64,000 bases of DNA from Polytrichum commune (taxonomy: Eukaryota > Streptophyta > Polytrichopsida > Polytrichales > Polytrichaceae), in assembly GCA_950295325.1 (NCBI GenBank), contig OX485806.1, positions 49,037,169 to 49,101,168 on the forward strand, in the 5' to 3' direction. Below the pieces are notes generated by a model, which made no database searches, had not been told where the DNA came from, and worked only from the letters and a program-made list of their open reading frames with translations. Made by a program: the position numbers and the translations under genes. How positions within the stretch are numbered: position 1 is the stretch's first letter; each line of letters starts with the position of its first letter. Shown here one piece after another: positions 1 through 13,088 of this stretch.

Positions 1-313
1 AGCATTGGATACAACTACAGAATGAGACATAGACCACTCGATACATACCCTAGCACTAACTGTCTACAACTGACCAGCAAACAACAAAATGCACATGCAA
101 TTTTGTGGATCTTACAAAAGTGCATGCCCCTGTCTGCTCTGATTCTTGCAAGTCCTTTGCTATTTCAGTAATCTCGGGATTCCTCTGTCTCTTCTTCCTC
201 TGTCATCATGAATACGCATTGGTTCAGTGGCCCACATTTCAATGTCACCAAGCCCAACTCAACATAATGTACAAGGAATACTAGAAAATCAATACTAAAC
301 ACTACTAAACACA
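1..313. other. no gene recognised
   Basis: AT-rich sequence with only short open frames. The minus-strand Ptta-like remnant to the right may run into it, but I see no conserved residues here. Confidence 0.4.
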
Positions 314-1420
314 TCACATACCAACTGCGTTTTTTTCCCAACTTTGCCATCCCGCCCAACGTTGGACTGCTTCTTCACAAACTTCCTTGCATTTTCCATT
401 CTGATTGCCTTTTTTTTGTTTTTGGATTTGACCAGTACTCACAAAGGCATGCCCACTGATCAAACTCAATGTAAATCGGGCATTCTTTCTTTCCACCCAA
501 AAATCATGCCTTCATTTTGGACCTTTTAGTCTTCATTTGCCTCTTTACTGCATTTTTGAATCCCTTCTCTGATAGGTCGTTCCCCAAATATTCAAACTCA
601 TTGTCTAGGGCATTCCTCAGTTTCTCAATGCTATAGGGGGATTGGTCCTTCCACTTCACACAACTCACGTCCAAAATCCTAGGGACAAGGCTCCGAAGTG
701 CTTCGTCAAATTTATTCTTGCCTTCGCAACCTCCATCTATGCCTCCACCTGCCTTCACCCTCACCTTGTGCGGTTTCTGCCTTACAACTCACCTTGCATC
801 CACTGACTCCTCTATTTCCTTCATATGCGCTCTCCTTGCTGCCCTCGCCTCGCTCTCTGGCTTCAATGTGGGACCCTCGTTTTGTGGGGCCGCGGGAGCT
901 TGTTGTGGTTGCATCCAAGGACCAGGAAATTGTTGAGCCATCATCCATGGGGTGGGCTGACCCATCATCCACGGGTCGGGTTGTCCCATCATCCACTGTT
1001 GCTGCTGTGTGGAAGGCGGCGCCAACCATGGTTGTTGCATCCACGATGGATTGGTCGGGAGTGCAGCTTCTGGTTGAGGAAGAGCTATTGTTTTTGGTTG
1101 GGAGAGGTGTACCTTCGTGCAAAGAACAAACATCATCATGAGGGCAAAGCTACATTCATTTCGGAATTCAGGTGATAGTCTTGTTTTAGGAATGGGAAGC
1201 AACACACATGAGAACGGGCTGACCTTGCAATTATGAAATGCTTTCACATCCAGAAATTACCACATCGGATATTCTGAGACAAACCTACAAAAAACATGAA
1301 AATTACCTTTTTGGCTGGGCTCTTGAATATTTGCCTTGTGCGCCTCTTTGTTGCACTTGACCCTGGCAGATCCTCAGTGCCTCCTCGCAGTGAGTGAACA
1401 TCTTCGTCCTCTTCCTCATC
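314..1420 (-). pseudogene. En/Spm-associated (Ptta-like, PF03004 type) transposon protein, broken
   Basis: Minus-strand remnant of the second, non-catalytic protein often carried by plant CACTA/En-Spm elements. Around 504-764 the translation holds the blocks FDEALRSLVPRILDVSCVKW and KFEYLGN-like NEFEYLGNDLSEKGFKNAVKR. It is stopped by a TGA at about 504-506, but the same frame continues with FLGGKKECP and an EYW block; a further frame carries ENARKFVKKQSNVGRDGK near 330-390. Upstream (790-1130) is a Q/P/M/W-rich stretch with tandem WMMGQPxP repeats. A likely acidic exon at 1307-1420 starts after a TTGCAG acceptor and ends at AAG|GTAA. Family assignment is from remembered similarity to moss and other plant transposon proteins. 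In vivo the protein would bind element DNA. The stop and frame changes make this copy inactive. Confidence 0.6.
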
Positions 1421-3415
1421 TGCAAGTGAAAATCCAACCACACAATCAGGCACATACAGACAGTTGCGGTGGCAATCACGGTCATGCAACGTAGAGCTTG
1501 AAATATAGTGCAGAAGCTCATCGGAACAAATAATCCAATATTCTCCAATGTATCGACTATACTTTCAGAAGATTTCATGTCCCGTCACCGTGCAGAAAAA
1601 TACCGAAATTGGAGCCACTAGAATCCCCCATGCCTGTTCAATCAGAAATTGCAACGTGGTTTAGGGTGGTCGTTCCAAAGGAATCAACTCTAGTGCCCAG
1701 CCAAGAAAGGATGTTAGTTGAAGCCTACAGACTATGGTATAAAATCCGACTTCGTGAATGCAGTGTGGCCTCTACCTCCATCACTGCTGGAACTCTAGCT
1801 AAATGTCAGTTGGTCAACAATCACTACACAATATAGGATGTGGGTTTAGGGAATGTATGGGTTTTGAGTCCTGGGAAGCCAGGCCTACTCGGCAATACAC
1901 CACCAATAACATCTGCCCAAACAAAACTCGTTAGTGCATGACTAGTGAATGACTAGTTGGATATGCAGGCAATGACTAGTGAAAGACTAGTGAACCACTA
2001 TGACATCCAAATACGACTAAGCTATACATGCTTCCATAAACACCATGGGAGAAAGACTTCAAATAATGATTGGCATTTGCATTATTGGGAAACAGTAGTG
2101 GTCAATTTGGTGACTAGACTAATCAATTTCAACCTGCTTTAATGAAAAATTGGCCCAATGTGGCACTATGGCTAATTAAGGGCAGATATGTAGAGTAATA
2201 ACGGCCCTTAAGTAACAGATTCAAATGAGGTGCACATACACTCACTGCATGGAATATGCAAAAGATTAGCATCTGTATAGTACAAGTTCGTGCAGAGTGA
2301 AAATCATATGTTACCATCTTGATATAATTCTAGTACATTTAGTATCAAAAAATGAAATTCACATCAATTTCATTCCATTTCAACACAAACCAAAAACTAC
2401 TCCAACATATCATATAAGTATTTGCTAACGAATAGCTAAATGGGTAACATTTGCCTACTAAAACACTATGAAAAGTGGTTGCAGATGTAGACCCAAATAA
2501 TTTGACAAACCAGTAATGTCCCAGCTGGCATGATTCTAATTGGTCCACTTGCCCAACCCAAAGTAATCCACATACCTTACGTAGACAGAGAATACTAGGC
2601 GGATGGAATAAATGCCATGCTTATGAAGCCCTCTAATGTACTTGACTCCAAGCCGTACTTTGAGAACAAATTTACATAGAAAATAAAGCAAAACGTAAAT
2701 AAACGCTCGATAAAATTGATGAGATCTATTCAAAATCTGACATGATAGGAGTCACCCTGACATGTGTTAGAACCATCACAAAAGAGCAGTGCATCATACT
2801 TTGGAGAACTTAATATAAGGAATTCAAACTGTGATAGTGCTAGTGTGCGTGAACTAAGCAAGTTTGCCAATTTTTGGCTCAAAATCCTAAGTCTATACGA
2901 TTCCACGTTTGCGGACTGAAGTACTAAATCAAAAAATGTTACTCTTTGCTTACATACAGCTAACAACACAACCACACAATGACACATAAAGCACAAGATG
3001 CAACTGCACAATGACACATAGGGCAAATGGAAAATGGTATCCCTTATCAGATCCCAGAAACTAAATTTCAATGGGCATCTCACATCTATTTCAATTTCTG
3101 GACTGACACCTTGATATTGTAGTTCTTGACTAGTGTAATTATCGTTTACATCCATGGAGTCATCAGCAGGCTCATTAGTCAATCCCATCACCATCCTTTA
3201 CTCCATTGTTTTATTAGTCTCAACATTGATTTCAGACAGAAGCTAGCATGCACTCTACAGATTTTGTGGCCGATCCAAAATTACGTATCCGATTCTAGCA
3301 ACGTATTGACTTTTCCTACATTTGTATCAATATTGCAAAGCTATAAATCCATGCTAAAAATTGCAGACCGACTCTCCACTCACTTACCCATGTTACAGTT
3401 TTATGGAAACCATGG
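1421..3415. other. no gene recognised; contains ACTAGT-motif cluster
   Basis: AT-rich intergenic sequence. The only structure seen is a cluster of GACTAGTGAA-type motifs at 1939-1997. Open frames here lack recognisable domains. Confidence 0.4.
1939..1997. repeat. cluster of GACTAGT(G) motifs
   Basis: Four copies of ACTAGT occur within 60 bp in the form GACTAGTGAA or GACTAGTTGG. The string around 1945-1973 (GTGAATGACTAGTTGGAT then a TGCA-containing run) recurs almost unchanged at 21804-21833 inside the CACTA remnant. I read the clusters as subterminal repeats of a CACTA family; the link is inference. Confidence 0.45.
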
Positions 3416-3664
3416 TCATGGTTGATGGGGCTCACATGGACTGTACTCGTCCTTGGTCTTTGTCTCTGCTGACTCCTCCTCTCCAACCATGTCCTGAAGA
3501 TCTTCCCGGGCCTCGAAGGTTGCTGTTTTCCGCAGTAGTCTGTGGTTGCGGCGCACTCGCACCCCCGGTGCCGCCTGCACAGCGATCGAAGCCGACTTCG
3601 AAGTTGACTTCAGTGCGCTGAAGCTATCACGCCTGCATTGAACACAATGGATAACATGTGACAA
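3416..3664 (-). CDS. hypothetical short GC-rich open frame
   Basis: An 82-codon minus-strand frame in a locally GC-rich patch. The translation is basic and Ser/Arg/Glu-rich with no domain I recognise. GC-rich exon-like patches next to AT-rich sequence also occur at 16.1-16.7 kb, where neighbouring non-coding DNA is partly repeated. It may be a transposon exon or chance. Confidence 0.15.
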   Translation of the reverse strand: MSHVIHCVQCRRDSFSALKSTSKSASIAVQAAPGVRVRRNHRLLRKTATFEAREDLQDMVGEEESAETKTKDEYSPCEPHQP

Positions 3665-6600
3665 TCACTTAAAAAATGACCGATACAAAATGAACGATAC
3701 AAACCTTCATCACATCGCATTTTCAGCCTTTCAAAATCACACCCTAAATCAACTAAGCATCGCTCGCAGAATCGCATATAAGTGTAAATGATACAAGCAA
3801 AAATCGCTAATATTTTAGGAGCTTCGAAACGTATCAAATCTTTAAATCCGACAATCTTAAACTCAACTTATAGCTGGGTTTCATAGTCACATTACTTGAT
3901 CTCTACAAATGGAGCAGTCCCTTTAACCTTCCAAATATTCCTACGTTGTTTGTTAGGGCCTCAGATGCCAAGGGAGAAAGCAGCCTTCACGAGACAGAAG
4001 CAGTCTCGATGTTGGTGAACTTTTAGGAAGATTCTCTTCGATATTTCATGTGCAGACATTCTCAATTTTGCAGGTATTGAGTACTATGCCCGTGATATAT
4101 CACCTATTCAGTTCAACGGATTTCCAGGGTTATCCTTTATGTGCACTAGGTTGAAAAGCCATGTATTTTGTGCATGCACCTTCGGATTCGTTCAAATTGT
4201 GAATGGATCGGGTGGGAACAACCTTTAAACCAAACCGCATCCACATGCTTCCTCTCTACTGTCAAAGCTTTTCAAATCCTACCAATGAATAATGTAAAGG
4301 AGTATTGTCAGAAGGAAAAATTGAACTAAAACCTTGAAGCTCACAACAGGCCACACAAACTGGCCGGTACTTTGGTATCAGTAGGAAAAAACTGATATTA
4401 CAAGTCATATGAAGCAAACAAGAATAAGATAGAAATTGTTTTAAAACCTTTGAAAGCCATGCCTCTAGTCTTAGACACATGCTTCTTCTCTGCACCCATT
4501 CCTCATAGGATATGCAACACGCAATTAGTGCTACATAACACGCAAATCCAAAGCGTGCATGTGGCCATTTCACTTATAATGATCGGAACTCATACGAAAA
4601 TCTAGATCATTGCTAAAGTGAAGACTCTATTGAATTATTAATGGATCATATAGCAATATTAAAAGGATAGGATTACACTTTCCCCTATCAAAACAAGCCA
4701 GTTGCCACATGGATCACCAAAGATATTTAAAAAACAATAAAACCATGCAACAACATCTCTTCCATTGTTTCCATGTAGGCAGGCAATTGTTCTCAAAGGT
4801 TGCAATGTGGATATACAGTGTAATTGCAAGCATGCTGCTTTAGGGTCTAGATAAAATGCATGATGAACTAGTGACCCCTCTTCAAAGTCTTATAAAAGTG
4901 CAATAGCCTTAAAGTGTTAAAAAAGAGGCACACTTAGTAACGATTCTCTACCAACAGACACCATTTGCTAAGGTTTTAAGTCCAAGCTAGAGAGTAGCAC
5001 ACTATTGAATCACATTGCCCTGGACCCAGGGCAAGAAGACTAGTTTAATTAATAATGGATCCACCTTTTATCATACAGCTACACCAAGTACCTGGAATGA
5101 CTATGACCAAAAATGTTGTTTGGACATCTTTGTGTATCAACAATTCAGAGGGAGTGTTTTGTAGGGTGCTATGACTTGACTAGAAAGTGCACCAAGTAAT
5201 GGATTACTAAAAATTTACTCACAATTTGCGTGATCCATCAGATAAGTAAGTCACACTAATAATATGTACTTTTCATAGGAGTAAATCCATATTATTTCAA
5301 TCCGAAACAGACATGGGCATGAAATATGTTTTATGGGTGTTGCCATGTATATGGAAAGACTGACATGCTTACTTCATTTGAAGTTGTCCCTGGAACCTTG
5401 TTTCTGGCTCTCAAATTACTATTTCATTGTCCACACTCTGTCATGTAAACCATCATATGAATTTCGGAATAGCAACCCCTCGTCACACCCTAAACCAGCT
5501 TAATTTACAAATCCCTATCATCACAATCCTTAGAATCGCAGTCTCAATACATAAACAAAAGACTCATTTCAGAATGGCAACAATCAGGTACACACCCTAC
5601 ATCAGCCTAACTTTCTTACCCTTAGCATCACAAACCCTTGGAATCACAATCTACAAATCAGGTAAAATGAGCTTCATTTTACATTCATTTTAAATGCTTC
5701 AACCGTTGGATCTGGGTTAGTCCTATAAACTCTTAGGAGCTTCGGAAGGTATCAAATCCCACACAAAACATGGAACAAAAATTGGCCACACAAATTGGCC
5801 ACACAAACCGGCCACACAAGTAAGCCGGTACTTTGTGTGCGCCCTAAACTTCCACCCTTATGCGTCGTAGTCAGGGTGAGAGCCTAAGGCTCACATGTAC
5901 TCTATTTGATCCCACTCGCACCTCTTGACTAAGCCCTCAGTGTTCAACCAGTATAATTACCGAACTCAAAGCTTTATTCATTTGACAAGAGGTCCTAGTA
6001 TTCAAAAATACTCCTTGCTCTTGTGCTCGTTGCCACTCACAACATCCACAAAACCTCAACAAACACTCCAAACCTAAGCCTACAACATTGAGCCACTAAA
6101 TTACCCTAAGCTATTTTTCTAATAGCATTGAGCAACACCAACCACACGGTGGCATGCCCAAGCCCACACTCAAGCTTAACGCCGCCTGCTTATCCACACA
6201 AAACATAGTCCACTTAATGCCCTAACCCACCCAATCACAACCCCATTTACTAATTGCCCCACTCTTCCAACTCACTGGGACCCTTCAAGCTATTGTCCAC
6301 CCTTTTTACCTCCCCATGGGGATTTCGCCCATGGGAAAACTCAAAAAGTGAGAAGGTTCACTGATTCAACAATGTGGCAGCCAAGGGTGAATTAATTCAA
6401 CAGTCCCACTCATGGGCAGCAATAGGCAACCTCGGAGGACTTAGCCTCTCGGCAGCGGTGGCCAAAGCGACACTTGATTGTAGCTCTCTAGGTATTGTTG
6501 GCATGACAATTAGGCAACCAGCCTCACCTCGGATTTATCACCCCCTTCCAGAGTTTTGTAATCTCTGCTTACAACTCTCAACCCTTCAAACCCAGCTCGG

Positions 6601-7632
6601 AATCTAGCAGATTTCCTTTCTTCGCTGCCCTCTCAACGTTCTGGGAATGCCGGTTTGTTAGCTCTGTAATGTCAGTTGTCGGTGCTTGAGAGGCTGAGCT
6701 CCGAGGCCAGGTGAGTCCTAGCCACATTCCATTAAGATCCCTATGATTCTAAATCCAACCGGTTGCATGGCGAGGCAATCAACCCTGCTCTCGTTCCTTA
6801 CCAATGCTGCCACAGATTTTTCCCAAATGATCAGTGAATTTCTTGAATGTTTGAGTTTTGTTCAGCTGAGCTTCACTTGACCTGTTATATGCCAATCCTT
6901 ACCGACCTTTGCCTAGGCATTAGTTGCTTCACTGGGGCTCAATTCACTGTCGCTAGAAATCCAACTCCAACGCCTCCATTTGTCACCGCCCAACATCCCA
7001 CTCGCATCCTTTCCCTTCCAGCGCTCGAAGGACAATCACTAACTACTCGGCCCGGAACCTGCCACTTCCATCTCCTTGGGTACTAAGACGAAGAGCAGTT
7101 GCTAACCTTCACCTCAGAGCTACCTCAGCTCTCCTCCTCCTCATTCAGTTGCACACCAGAAAGAATCCAGCCCCCTGGGGAGCTAGCGCGCAGCACCGTG
7201 CCCTCAGTTCCCAAAGGCTCGCACTAGCGCCGCAGTCCTTCCGACTCCTCTCGAAACCCAGAACCCTGGAACAGAACTAGGGGGAGCCGAGAGCCCCCCT
7301 GGACCCCCCTTGCCCAGACTGAAAATCCGGATCTCGTTCGGTTCCAAGTGGAACCCCCTCTTTGCAATAACACCAAAACCACCTAAAACAAACATCACCC
7401 TATTTAAATGGAACAATAATCAAGAATTTTAATCACTTAACTAACTGAATACAACCTAAGTACAACCCCCCATAAATTCTAACTACACTTATCTATAATT
7501 TGATCCCTACCTCACACTTCTAGCTTCACGAACTACAACAACTCCTACCCAAGTGTTCAACTCAACTCCAACTTAAACACATAAATCTCATTTTTTTTAT
7601 CCTTTTGAATGTTCAGGTGTCAACCACATATA
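3665..7632. other. repeat-derived non-coding DNA
   Basis: No gene recognised. The block 4366-4668 is repeated at 15403-15702, and shorter pieces near 3737-3770 and 5670-5730 resemble 16173-16215 and 15836-15900. Open frames at 5427-5693, 6374-6607 and 6847-7086 show no conserved features. Confidence 0.45.
4366..4668. repeat. dispersed ~300-bp repeat, copy 1
   Basis: Matches 15403-15702 in the same orientation, beginning with CTTTGGTATCA and sharing long runs such as CACCCATTCCTCATAGGATA and CCAAAGCGTGC. By eye the copies are roughly 85% identical. No coding potential is evident; probably part of a transposon non-coding region. Confidence 0.8.
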
Positions 7633-7690
7633 AATTTTAGTTTTTTTTATGGAATTAGGCGTACGTGTGAGCACGAATTGAGGCTCACGT
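7633..7690. repeat. 57-bp direct repeat, copy 1
   Basis: Shares about 55 bp with 15347-15402, including ATGGAATTAGGCGT and GTGAGCACGAATT. The two copies are in the same orientation and bracket the gypsy element plus the LINE-type fragment. Each copy contains a short inverted pair GTGAGC/GCTCAC. Confidence 0.75.
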
Positions 7691-7731
7691 AATTGGTGAC
7701 CATCAGGAGATGGATTTAGAATGTCTTACTC

Positions 7732-9183
7732 CGCAGGCAAGATGTCGTTTCAAGCCTTGTATTCTTTGCACCGATTTCCGGAAGTGCGTGTTGGGAAGCT
7801 TTCACCATTCAATGTTTCCAATTGCAATGAATTTTTTGGGAATGCCTCCCGAACAAGGTATGGCCCCAACCATACTGCATCAAACTTACCCGGAAATTCA
7901 AGCTTCCTAGTAATTTAAATCATCACCATCATACCTGGCCATAGTGCCATTTTCTTGTGTCGCTTGTCAAAAGTGATTTTCCTTCGCCTTTGGATGGCCT
8001 CGATGTGTTGAGCACTCATTCTCCTTCTCTCGTCCAATTTTTCAAGTGTTGTCAGCCTATTCCTCAACGATTGACTATCCGTGAGACACGACTCCACCGC
8101 GACTCGTAATGACTCCACCTCGAACTCAATGGATTGTATGGCCTCCAACCCATACACCAATGAAAATGGTGTGGCTTGGGTTGTCACTTTAAAGGTCGTT
8201 CGATAAGCCCATAATGCCGCAAGTAACTTGACATCCCAATCCCTCTTAGAGTCGTGAATTGTCTTGTGAAGGATGCTCACCAATGTCCCGTTAATCCGCT
8301 GCGTTTGACCATTGGTCTGCGGATGATAAGGTGTTGTTATCCTATGATCTATCTTGAACTTATCTGTCATTTTCTGAATCCTCTCATTCAGAAAATGAGT
8401 TCCCCTCTCACTAACCAAAATCTTGGGACATCCAAATCTTGAGATGATGTTCTCATACATGAATGTAGCGGTATTGGCGGCTGTATTCGTCTTTACCGCC
8501 TTAGCTGCCGCCCACTTAGTCAAATATTATGTGGCCACAACAATGTAAGCCATACCTTTTGAAGAATGGAGGTGGACCTCTCCGACATAATCGATTTCCC
8601 ACTTCTCAAAAGGAACTAGAGATAAGGACACGTGTAGTGGCATTTCCATTCGGAGATCATTCCTAGCATACATCTGACATGCGTCGCATTTTTTGACATA
8701 CTCCTTAGTACCCTTAAATAAGTCGGGCCAAAAATACCCTGCCCTCAGTATCTTTTGGCATGTTAATAGTCCAGAAAAATATCCACCACATGCACTATCA
8801 TGGCATGCAGACAATATGGAGGGCACTTCTACCTCCGACACACAACGTCTTAGTAAGCCATCAACTCCTCTCCTAAACAATCTATGCCGTATCACCACAT
8901 AGTGTCTGCTATTAACTTTGACCTTCCACCTTTCTTCCCTTATCCTATCTCCAGTTAGCTGCTGAGTTGTTAGAAATTCGACAATGTCTGAGTACCAATC
9001 TGCCTTAGCGGTTACCAAGAAGAGATTGTCGTATTTCAAGCTATCGTCAACTGGACTGGATCCAACATCATCGGACAACATTGATAAGTAATATGCTTGC
9101 AAGTGCATACGCCCAGGCTTATACTTCACGGTGTAGTCAAACTCTTCCAACAGCAGGACCCATCTAGCCAACCTCCCACTCAA
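7732..9183 (-). pseudogene. gypsy integrase, broken
   Basis: Integrase inserts element cDNA into the genome. The N-terminal zinc region (about 8640-8820) reads CHDSACGGYFS then CDACQ, so the second His of HHCC is Tyr. The core keeps the first Asp in WEIDYVGE, but the second position reads SERGTHF where SDRGTHF is expected, and the Glu position reads NGQTQRIN where NGQTERxN is expected. Two of the three catalytic residues are therefore lost. A TAA at about 8524-8526 splits the frame after IVVAT. The 3' end (about 7732-7915) continues past another stop with EFPGKFDAVWLGPYLVREAF and a terminal RTSGNRCKEYK block, the usual C-terminus of this family. Confidence 0.85.
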
Positions 9184-9198
9184 CTCCGCCTTGTTGAT

Positions 9199-10690
9199 TT
9201 AAAACTTGATGGCAATGTGATCGACGAAAAAAACCACTGGATTACACATAAGATAATGGCGAAATTTCTTAACTGAGAAAACCATGGCCAAACACTCCCT
9301 TTCAGTGATATAATAATTCCTCTCTGTAGGAATTAACTGTCGGCTCGCATAAGCCATAGCTAGGTTGATCCTTCCCTTTGTCTCCCATCGACTGACATAA
9401 TGCACTACCTACAGCTATCGCATTAGCATCACAAAACACGTGAAATAGCTTTCTCCAATCTGGCAGCCTCAACACCGGGTAGGTGCTAAGCTTTGACCTC
9501 AACTCTCCAAATGTCCGTTGACATGCCTCTATCCACTCAAACTTACAATCCTTCTTAAGCAATTGCGTGATAGGTACCACAATCATTGCATAATCCGTGA
9601 TCAACGCTCTATACCACCCTACATGTCCCAACAACTTGGCTATGCCTTTTGCATTTGTTGGAGCAGTCAACTTATCTATGACTGCTATCTTTTCCGGGTC
9701 CGGCTTTCTTCCTTTTTCACTCACCACATAGTCTAACAACACTCCTCTTTGAACTCCTAAAAAGGTCTTGTCTGGATTCAAAACCAACTGCATTTTCTTA
9801 CATGTAATAAAAGCCTCTCACACACATCCTAAGTGTTGACTAGAAGTCGACTGAGTGCTAAAATCATCTATGACGACTGTCATGGGGTTGTATAACAAGT
9901 CGGTGAAGATGTACATGACCAGCCTTTGAAACATGGCGGGAGCATTGCACAATCCAAATAGTATGACCACCCATACAAACGTGCCTTAAAGAGTGATAAA
10001 TGCCGTCTTGTGAATATCTTGCAATGCGATGGAAATTTGGTTATACCCCGCATAATCATCCATAAAGGTGTAGCGAGCATGTCCTCCTACCTCCTCTAAA
10101 AGTAGAGTGATAAATGGTAAGGAAAAGTGGTCCTTCTGTGTGCAAGCATTCAACTTTTTGTTCTTCTTCTTTACTAGCACCATTGGAGACACCCAATTTG
10201 TGATCTCTACCAACTTTATAAACCCGGCCCCCAACAACCTCTCTAACTCTGCCCTCATTAATAACTGCAACTTTGGGTTCATCCTTATATATTTTTGTCT
10301 GATTGGCCTAGCACCTAGAATCAAATGAATGCGGTGCTCCACCATCTCTCGAGGTATGCCCTTAAGCTCGTCGTATGACCATGCAAATGTGTCACTGAAC
10401 TCATCCACTAATTCACTATACTCCTTGATTTCATTATCCTCCAACTTAAACCTCATCTTCATCTGCCTAATTTTCCCATTCCTAGTTTTCACTTCCACAT
10501 ACTTCCAATCCGCTTCAGATACATGGGTTTGCTCTGTCGTGTTTCTATACCAATATGGGAGAACCTTAGGATAATCCTTGACATCCTGACCCACCAGAAT
10601 GCCCGTCGATGTAGTCTTGAAGTGCAAAGGTTCCTCCAACTTTAAAGCCTCTATAAATGTTTCCTCTTTCTGAGGTCCATCTACATGCAC
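9199..10690 (-). pseudogene. gypsy reverse transcriptase and RNase H, broken
   Basis: Copies element RNA into cDNA and degrades the RNA strand. From the right: a linker with FAWSYDELKGIPREMVEHRI, the RT start PIRQKYIRMNP, then GAGFIKLVEITNWVSPMVLV and TFMDDYAGYNQI. The frame meets a TAA near 9986-9988 after HKTAFITL but continues with FGLCNAPAMFQRLV and the active-site segment VVIDDF. The connection domain reads VLNPDKTFLGVQRGVLLDYVV; the RNase H segment includes FHVFCDANAIAVGSAL and, after a frame change near 9300-9400, LIPTERNYYITERECLAMVF and VDHIAIKF. Family assignment is secure; the copy is non-functional. Confidence 0.9.
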
Positions 10691-10867
10691 TAAACTGACA
10701 ATGTGTTCCTCTATCCCATCTACCTATGGAGTCAATTCTCCCTGTATCCATTCCTCTTCCGTGAGCACCTCACATGGCTCCAACAATTTGTACTCTTCTG
10801 TCCTTGAACTATCCATATCATCCTTCAAATATTCATGGTGAGAGGTCACCAACACATCACACACCGA

Positions 10868-12903
10868 CTATGGATAATCTTTCAACCACTGAGCATACTC
10901 ACCATTATCACTCCAATGATAAAAACTAAGACCCAGATGGCCCAACCTTGCGTCTAGCTTAGCTCCTTGGCTACTTGACTGGACGACTCCCACTAATGTC
11001 TCACTTTTCCTGTCATCCTCTTTGTCTCCCTCTTCTTCATCTAAAGATGTGACTATGTCTTTCCTCACCCAACCACTTAGTGACCATATAAACACCCTGA
11101 CTTTATTATCTATAGGACCATAAGTTATGGACGGCTTGGCTCCTCTCCAATCCACTATGGCGTCCGCCATTCTCAACCATGGTCATCCCAACAAAATGGG
11201 AAATGTATCCTTGTTAGAATGCATTTTGATGACATGAAAAGTGACCACATACTTCTCTCATCTTGTACTAATTCTACGGTCCTTGATCATCCCCAAAGGC
11301 ACTGCTGGACTTTGGTTTGCCATGTTGATGATGAAGGGTGATGGATTCGTTAGGCTAAGGCCCAACCTCTTCATAGTGTGCTTTGGTAAAATGTTTAACC
11401 CACTACCTCCATCTACCAATACATTGGGCACAACCTTGTCCACCACCATGACCTCTATTTCCACCGCCTTGACATCACGACCTCCTCCTTGCAATTGAAC
11501 TCTAGTTGCCACCCTAGTCTTCACCTTTCTCGTTCTCCTAGTCATTTGCATTTCCTCCTTAAGAGTTTTACAAGCCATGGGCGAGATTTCCAACAATTGT
11601 CCAAAGGTGATATCGGCCTTAAACAAACTAAGGTCGGCCCATAGGTTGTATCCATTCGGCTTGTCCTCCCTTGTCCTTCTCATCCCATCAAACTCGTCCA
11701 AATGAATGCTAGGTCCTTCCCATTCTCCCATTTCACTACCCTCTAGATCATGAATGACATTCGGCCTCTCCCTATCTTGAATAATCTTATTCTCTACTTC
11801 TAATGCCTTAGTGATTCTCCTAGCTATTTTAGCTACCTTTTCTAAATCTGAAAGATGAGGGGCCTCATTCGAGGAGTGCTCCTCTTGCCCCTCCATTTCA
11901 TTGTCAGGTTGGATATTACCTCGCATTGCTTTAGTGGTGACTGCTAATGCCGGAGCTTCGTGTGTAGTTCCCTCATCCATACTTCTCAATTCATAAGTAA
12001 TTACATTAGCATTTGGAGGCCATTGGTTGTGTTCTTCTCCAGGTGGTACTTGGAGAAGAAAATATTCTTCCGGATGATCATCCACGGTGCCATCCATAAA
12101 CTTGACATCTTGAGAGTTCGATGGACCCGGGTTATTAGGTGGAACTTGCCTCCTATTGTTGTGGACCCACTGGCCTACTCTGAATAGGAATGTATCCATT
12201 AGTCGTCTGTAAACCCGCTGGAAGATGAAATATCTGCATAGCATTCCCATGGTTATAATAAAGATTTGGTGGCCTAAGCTCATTAGTAGGTCCACCCTGT
12301 GGCGTGGCACCTCTCATGTTGTCTCTAGCTTGTTGGTATGGATTGGTCACCGGTTGAGGCATTCTAATGACCTTGTCAGGTTGACGACACTCATCAGAAG
12401 GATGATATCCTCCACAATTACTACAACCATAACCTTGTCCTTCATACCAACACTGACCTTGTGCATGCCATCTCCCCACAAAAAGGATGGAACTCCTTTC
12501 TCTCTACATTCTGACCACCTTGTCGTCTAGGGGGAGGTCCCCTATAATTGCCCTCACCATACTGATTCTGACCTTGGACTCTCGGGTTTTGTGGAGGTGG
12601 GTCACCATTGTTCTTTTGATCACGATTCTGCCCAACTTGACAAAATTGCTCAGTATGTTCAGGTTGGCTACACTAAACACACCACAATCCCGAAGCATGT
12701 ATACCCGACTCAACTGGAAGAGGAGGACCAAGTTGTTGACTCCTAATCATCAATGACATCTGATCTGTAAGACTTTGCATTTGCTTAATCATAGCCTCCT
12801 GAAATCCCAACTGACTAGCACCTAACATTCTCTCCACCTCCTCAATGTGTGTACCAACCCTAGGAGCGGACAATGTTAAGATTGGTGTCGGTTCCCTAAC
12901 CAC
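10868..12903 (-). pseudogene. gypsy nucleocapsid and aspartic protease region, broken
   Basis: Contains a CCHC-like knuckle CSNCGGYHPSDEC at about 12380-12430 (spacing C-x2-C-x3-H-x4-C, a plant gypsy variant) and an aspartic protease active site VDGGSGLNIL at about 11385-11420. After the protease comes a charged stretch with the FIWSLSGWVRKDIVTS segment (10868-11176) leading to RT. The knuckle and protease lie in different frames, so at least one frameshift separates them. These products would bind genomic RNA and mature the polyprotein. Confidence 0.8.
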
Positions 12904-13088
12904 TAGAGGACGTGGACCCGCGTCAATGAGAGCATATGGGGCTTGACTCCCATACTTACCTGGCTCTCATTCCATTACCCTAGGACGAATAGGAATGAAT
13001 TGAGGGATCAACTCATCCTCTCTCCTCCACAACTTCTCATAATCTCTATCTATGTGCTCCATCTCCCTGGCCGCCACCTTAGCGGCTG

